A stretch of DNA of 37,586 bases, from NCBI GenBank assembly GCA_026396385.1, contig JAPLWV010000033.1, positions 1 to 37,586 of the forward strand, in the 5' to 3' direction. Below are positions 33,021 to 37,586 of this stretch, in pieces (the first letter of the stretch is position 1; every line of letters starts with the position of its first letter). A program made the translations under genes and the position numbers. The notes under the pieces were generated by a model. It was not told the DNA's origin and made no database searches. It saw only the letters and a program-made list of their open reading frames with translations. The stretch comes from Microcaldota archaeon. Lineage in GTDB: Archaea > Micrarchaeota > Micrarchaeia > Burarchaeales > Fermentimicrarchaeaceae.

Positions 33021-33884
33021 TTATAAATCTTTATGTTTTTCACGGTATTCTTCTACCATCCCTTCAAGATCCGGTTCACCCTCTTCCTCAGTTTCAGCCT
33101 CTATAGAATCAACTGATTTGACATTAGGCTTATATTTGCTGCGCACCACTTGTTTCAGTCTGGTTACCTCCCTTTCCATTCTCCTAATCTCGTTTTCCCT
33201 TGCTAGCCTTTCAAAAACTCCTCTCTCAAGGAATTTTATCTTGTCTCTTAGCAATTGGTTCTCGTTCTCCAGCCTATCGACAGCTTTCCTAAGCTCAACG
33301 TTTGAATTGAGTAGTTCCTTGAGCTGCTTGTTCTTCTTATCAAGGTCTATCTTTATCTCCTCCTTGCCCCTAACCTTGGGCATCTCAATCTCCCTTTCTA
33401 TGTCAACCATGAGAAGAGCGTTACTCAGAGAGATGCGGTTGAGAACTAGATGTTTTATCTCCGCTGCTTTATCACTAAGCCCCTTTTCCTTCAGGATCCT
33501 GTCGATCTGCCTGAGCTTATTCTCGTAGAACCTGAAGGCCTTCATGGCGGCTGCAGCTGCATCTTTCTCGTGCTCATTGGAGAACTTCATTCCTTCCACA
33601 AGCTGGTTTTTCTCCCTCTCGCTCATATCTTTATCAGGAATAAAAACTCTGGAGTTGAAATAGGAAGCTAGCTTCAGAAGCAGCTCAGGGGCGTGGTTTA
33701 CGTCGCATGCGAGAAGAGAGGGTTTTCCCTCCTTGCTTATGATATCGACAAGCTCCTCCTTGCTCATCTCCCTTTTGCTTCCTACAGAAAAAGTTTTCTT
33801 CTCGAAATCGAATATAGCATATCCTATTGTGGTGCCCGGGTCAATGCCAATAATCAACTGCTTCAGCTCATCACCAGCAATCAA
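33021..33884 (-). CDS. DUF460 protein: RNase H-like (RuvC/YqgF-type) fold with coiled-coil C-term
   Basis: LIIGIDPGTTIGYAIFDFEKK, PSLLACDVNHAPELLLKLAS, EHEKDAAAAAMKAFRFYENKLRQID. Confidence 0.85.
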   Translation of the reverse strand: MIAGDELKQLIIGIDPGTTIGYAIFDFEKKTFSVGSKREMSKEELVDIISKEGKPSLLACDVNHAPELLLKLASYFNSRVFIPDKDMSEREKNQLVEGMKFSNEHEKDAAAAAMKAFRFYENKLRQIDRILKEKGLSDKAAEIKHLVLNRISLSNALLMVDIEREIEMPKVRGKEEIKIDLDKKNKQLKELLNSNVELRKAVDRLENENQLLRDKIKFLERGVFERLARENEIRRMEREVTRLKQVVRSKYKPNVKSVDSIEAETEEEGEPDLEGMVEEYREKHKDL

Positions 33885-35125
33885 TGCTTTTTAAATATGA
33901 GTCTCTGCTTGACAAACACCCTTGTCCCGCGGGGTATATCTCTGTCAACGACAACTCCGGCTCCAACCCAGCAATTGTCACCTATGGTCCTGCCAGGCAT
34001 TACAGAGGATAGCACGCCGGTCTTTGTGTTGTCGCCGATTATAACGCCAAGTTTGCTCCTCTTGGTATCCACTCTTTTATTCATCACTTCCATGCTGATA
34101 GTGCCAGCATCAAACCTCCAGTTCGCTACCTGAGTCCCAGCGCCGAGATTACAGTTCTCACCGATTATGCTGTCACCTATGTAAGTGAGATGTTTGGCGT
34201 TGACATGATTCATGATTATGCTGTTCTTCACCGTTGTAGAATCGCTTATGCTGCAGTCCTCTCCTATGCTGCTGTTGCCTCTTATGAATGAATGAGGGCC
34301 AACTTCACTATTCTTTCCTATGAAGACAGGTCCTTCTATAAAACTGTCGAATACACGGGCACCTCGCTCTATGATGACTTTGCCGCTTACTCGGGAATAC
34401 TCGATTTTGCCTTCTTTCTTTGCCTTCAGCCTATTGAGGAGGAACTCATTTGCATCAAATAGTTGCCAAGGCACGCCAAGGTCCTGCCAGTATTCAGTGA
34501 GCTCAACTCCCCTTGCATGCCCCTTGCTGGCAAGCATTTTTATCAGATCAGTGATCTCATATTCTCCCCTCTTTGACAGTCGGAGGGACTTCATTTTTGA
34601 GAAGAGACTTTCGTTCATCACATACATGCTGCAGTTCGCAAGTCCGCTCCTGCGGGTTTTGGGCTTCTCCTCAAATTTAACTATTTTGCCTCTCTCAAGT
34701 TCAGCAACTCCGTAGTTGCTAACATCGTCTACTTTCTTCAAACCAATCGTCATCTCGGAATCGTGGGATGAGATGAGCTTCTTGATTGCGCTGCTCTCTG
34801 TTATTATGTCACCAGCAATTCCTACGAACGTGTCATCAATCATATCTTCCGCAGCCAGGAACGCATCCGCCGTGCCTCTCATATTTTCCTGTACTGCGTA
34901 CTTTATCCTCATACCAATTTTGCTGCCATTGCCAAACTCGTCAATTATCTTATGTCTGAGGTAGTTCACGACGATTACCACATCCACTATCCCGGCGTTC
35001 TTCAAGTTTTCTAGCACGTGACATAGTATTGGCTTTCCAGCAACCGGTATCATACACTTGGGTCTGGTGTGCGTCAGAGGTTTCAGCCTCTTTCCCTCGC
35101 CAGCAACTAGTATGACTCCTTTCAT
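33881..35125 (-). CDS. Bifunctional sugar-1-phosphate nucleotidylyltransferase/acetyltransferase (archaeal GlmU-like)
   Basis: MKGVILVAGEGKRLKPLTHTRPKCMIPVAGKPI; C-terminal left-handed beta-helix repeats (IGKNSEVGPHSFIRGNSSIGEDCSI..., IGDNTKTGVLSSVMPGRTIGDNCWVGAGVVV). Confidence 0.9.
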   Translation of the reverse strand: MKGVILVAGEGKRLKPLTHTRPKCMIPVAGKPILCHVLENLKNAGIVDVVIVVNYLRHKIIDEFGNGSKIGMRIKYAVQENMRGTADAFLAAEDMIDDTFVGIAGDIITESSAIKKLISSHDSEMTIGLKKVDDVSNYGVAELERGKIVKFEEKPKTRRSGLANCSMYVMNESLFSKMKSLRLSKRGEYEITDLIKMLASKGHARGVELTEYWQDLGVPWQLFDANEFLLNRLKAKKEGKIEYSRVSGKVIIERGARVFDSFIEGPVFIGKNSEVGPHSFIRGNSSIGEDCSISDSTTVKNSIIMNHVNAKHLTYIGDSIIGENCNLGAGTQVANWRFDAGTISMEVMNKRVDTKRSKLGVIIGDNTKTGVLSSVMPGRTIGDNCWVGAGVVVDRDIPRGTRVFVKQRLIFKKH

Positions 35126-36465
35126 ACCAATCCCTCCTTAACGATTCCCTCAGCTCTCCTGAAGATCTTCTCTAGCTCCCTCTCGCTCTTGTGCTCGCAG
35201 GTCACTCTTATTGCAGACTCTGTTCCTGATGCTCTGACAAGCAACCAACCATCCCTGAGATCTATTCTAACTCCGTCCTTCTCGTTAACATCACCTTTGA
35301 ATTCTCCCGTAATCCTGCCCTTTATCCTTTCCATTGAGGCGCTCCTGTTACTGCAGTTGAACTTTGCCCGTCTCATGGGGTATTTCTTAATTTCTTTCCT
35401 TAGCTTCCCCAGCTTGCCCTCCCTGCACATGAGTTCCACAAACTTCAATGTTGCCAGCATTCCATCCGGAGACAGGACTTCCTCAGGGAATATGTACTCA
35501 CCGCAGGGTTCCCCCCCAAAAATTGCTCCGCTTCCTCTCATTCTCTCGGCTACATTCCTGCTTCCCACCTCGGTTATTATGAAATTCCCGCCATTTTTTT
35601 CAACAGCTTCCTTTACGGCAAGGGATGCCTCCACAGTTGAAACAACACTGCCACCTTTTTCACCCAGTAGGTAACCTGAGATAAGCGAAAGCTGCTCATC
35701 AAGCCCCAGTACTTCTCCTCTCTCGTCCATCACAACTACCCTGTCACCGTCTGCATCGTATCCTATGCCCATATCCGCTCCGCTGCTCCTGACAACTGCA
35801 CATGCATCCTCCAAGCTTTCGCTGTTTGGCTCAAGGTTCCTTGAGAAAGTTCCGCTGGGCTCTGCATTAAATCCGACAACTCTGCACCCAACCTCCCGAA
35901 GCATGAATGGTGCTATAGAACATGCAGCTCCATTGCCGCAGTCAACAACAATTTTGGGTTTTTTCTTCTCTATAAGTGCTCTGTCTGTAAGCGAAAACGC
36001 AAGCTCAATGTGCTTGTCAACCGCATCCGCAACCGAAAAAGAATCCCCAAAGCCATCGAGCTCAGGGGACGCAAATTTCTTTGCTCGCAGCAGGTTCTCA
36101 ATTTCTCTCTCCTCCTCCCGGCTTATCTCCTCCCCCAAACGGTTATAGAATTTAAAACCGTTGTATTGAGGAGGATTATGCGATGCAGTTATCATAATCC
36201 CGCTGTTGGCTCGAGCCCTCGTCGCTATTGCAGTAGTTGGTGTTGGAACAACTCCAAGTCTGAGGGCAGAGCCACCGAGAAAGTTAATCCCCGCAATAAG
36301 CGCACTCTCCATCACAGCGCCAGATGGCCGGGTATCGCGTCCTATCACCACCTTACTCCCTCTCTTTTTGGTTATAACCTGACCTAAGGCTAGAGCTAGT
36401 TCGGGGGTGATGTTTTCACCTACAACGCCGCGTATTCCTGAAGTCCCAAACGATACGTCCATCAT
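35122..36465 (-). CDS. glmM: Phosphoglucosamine mutase / phosphohexomutase
   Basis: SFGTSGIRGVVGENITPELAL, GIMITASHNPPQYNGFKFYN, GIGYDADGDRVVVMDERG, VRASGTESAIRV. Confidence 0.92.
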   Translation of the reverse strand: MMDVSFGTSGIRGVVGENITPELALALGQVITKKRGSKVVIGRDTRPSGAVMESALIAGINFLGGSALRLGVVPTPTTAIATRARANSGIMITASHNPPQYNGFKFYNRLGEEISREEEREIENLLRAKKFASPELDGFGDSFSVADAVDKHIELAFSLTDRALIEKKKPKIVVDCGNGAACSIAPFMLREVGCRVVGFNAEPSGTFSRNLEPNSESLEDACAVVRSSGADMGIGYDADGDRVVVMDERGEVLGLDEQLSLISGYLLGEKGGSVVSTVEASLAVKEAVEKNGGNFIITEVGSRNVAERMRGSGAIFGGEPCGEYIFPEEVLSPDGMLATLKFVELMCREGKLGKLRKEIKKYPMRRAKFNCSNRSASMERIKGRITGEFKGDVNEKDGVRIDLRDGWLLVRASGTESAIRVTCEHKSERELEKIFRRAEGIVKEGLV

Positions 36466-36505
36466 ACCACAAATATTAAAAACTGCAAAGATTAAATAAA
36501 TAGCT

Positions 36506-36658
36506 ATGGCAGACAGAGTATCAGCACCGCAGAGTTCAACGGGTTTATTGCGCTTCTACGACACGAACGTTGGTGGACCGCAGCTTGACCCGAGAGCAGT
36601 TGTGATATTCACAGTAGTGTTCATACTGGTTATAAAGTTACTGGGGTACTTTGTCTAA
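36506..36658 (+). CDS. Preprotein translocase subunit Sec61-beta (SecG-like)
   Basis: MADRVSAPQSSTGLLRFYDTNVGGPQLDPRAVVIFTVVFILVIKLLGYFV*; diagnostic single-TM archaeal Sec61-beta. Not in ORF track. Confidence 0.93.
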   Translation: MADRVSAPQSSTGLLRFYDTNVGGPQLDPRAVVIFTVVFILVIKLLGYFV

Positions 36659-37586
36659 TCATTTCTTCAGAAATTCTTTGAAGAATTTATCACAAACAGA
36701 GGCTACGGTCTTCGTCTTTTCATTCGGGCATGCCACTATAGCTCTCCTCCTAATCTCCTCGGTCTTCTTTATTGAGCTGACTATGTCTGAAAGCTCCTCT
36801 AACGGATACTCCTTTCCACCCTTCAGTATTTTGACGCTGCTCCTGCCGAACTTATCATCATAGGCTTGCCTGGATTCTATGATGAGTTCATCCACCTCAC
36901 TTTCTTCCATTATTACCCCCTCAAGCTCCTTAGTGCTCGAGTAATCTTTGAAGAGCTTCTTTCCCTCATCGTTAAGTTTATGCAGCTCCAGCTCATATGC
37001 CCGCTTGTAAAGCTTTCTGTTGCGCATTCTTTCAATAAGCTCCTTGCTTCTCCCTTTTTCCAGTGAAAGCCCCAACTGGGCATCATCATATCTTTTTAGT
37101 TCATCAAGGGATACCACTCCATCCTCAAGCGCAAATTCAACCGCCCTCCTCAGCATGGCACTGGCAATCCTAACTGCATGATGGTAATAGACGGATGAGA
37201 ACATGAGGAACCTTGCTATCAGAAGGGACTCCGCAGCTTCTATCCCACCCCAATCAATTATCGCTTTGCTACCTCTAAGCCGTATTGTATGAACAATCCT
37301 GTCACAGTCTATCACTCCGTAAGCAACTCCGGTGTAGTGGGAATCCCTCAAGAGGTAATCCATCCTGTCAGAACCAAGGTCAAAATTTATTATACCCCCT
37401 TCTTCCTCACCTGAGAGTATTGAACAGATTCTTTTTAGGTCATACCCGTTATCCTCCAGTATCTCACCGCTAGCTCCATTCTTCACCAGCTCTGAACCCC
37501 TCTTCTCATGGCTGCCCATCTTTTTTCTGATGAGGATTCCCTCGCTCTCATGGGAGAAAGCAGTATGCCCCACATCGTGGAGAAGG
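36659..37586 (-). CDS. HD-domain phosphohydrolase (SAMHD1/dGTPase-like, COG1078 type), truncated at right window edge
   Basis: Frame continues to the edge (LLHDVGHTAFSHESE, HD motif); FDLGSDRMDYLLRDSHYTGVAYGVID. Confidence 0.9.
   Translation of the reverse strand, partial: LLHDVGHTAFSHESEGILIRKKMGSHEKRGSELVKNGASGEILEDNGYDLKRICSILSGEEEGGIINFDLGSDRMDYLLRDSHYTGVAYGVIDCDRIVHTIRLRGSKAIIDWGGIEAAESLLIARFLMFSSVYYHHAVRIASAMLRRAVEFALEDGVVSLDELKRYDDAQLGLSLEKGRSKELIERMRNRKLYKRAYELELHKLNDEGKKLFKDYSSTKELEGVIMEESEVDELIIESRQAYDDKFGRSSVKILKGGKEYPLEELSDIVSSIKKTEEIRRRAIVACPNEKTKTVASVCDKFFKEFLKK

Noticed and set aside
33016-33528. 170-aa plus-strand Ser/Leu/Phe-rich ORF resembling a membrane protein
   Set aside because: Antisense to the coiled-coil part of the DUF460 gene; charged coiled-coil codons produce Ser/Leu-rich antisense translations.
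1-37586. CRISPR arrays, defence islands, rRNA genes or integrase/transposase genes
   Set aside because: No regularly spaced repeats, no Cas-, rRNA- or recombinase-like sequence recognised anywhere in the window.

Overview
This is an archaeal chromosomal window. The markers are Alba, aIF5A, Kae1 and Bud32 (KEOPS), eS24, eS27, eL24, eS28, L7Ae, eL41, Sec61-beta, LSm, ThiDN, archaeal-type MAT, and pilin-like proteins with class III-type signal peptides. The small-protein and pilin style resembles DPANN or related euryarchaeal lineages, but I cannot assign a lineage from sequence reading alone. Most of the window is dense housekeeping: purine (purB, purM, purH), thiamine (thiDN, thiL), KEOPS, ribosomal/translation genes, and GlmM/GlmU-like amino-sugar synthesis. 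Accessory-looking parts include two pilin-like clusters, one carrying a VWA protein, an SPFH/secreted-protein cluster, and an AT-rich hydrolase gene next to tRNA-Val. Several small genes are missing from the supplied ORF track: eL41, eS27, eL24, Sec61-beta and a 30-aa Cys-rich/Lys-tailed peptide. There are two tRNA genes: tRNA-Ala(GGC) with a 14-nt intron, and tRNA-Val(GAC). The most striking observation is a degenerate copy of the tRNA-Ala 3' exon (36 nt, 29 identical; last 23 nt with one mismatch). It lies at the far end of the membrane pyrophosphatase gene and overlaps its stop codon, so a ~2.3 kb single-gene segment is bracketed by tRNA-3'-end direct repeats. This resembles an old tRNA-targeted integration with no integrase left. 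All calls were made by reading the sequence; no searches were run.
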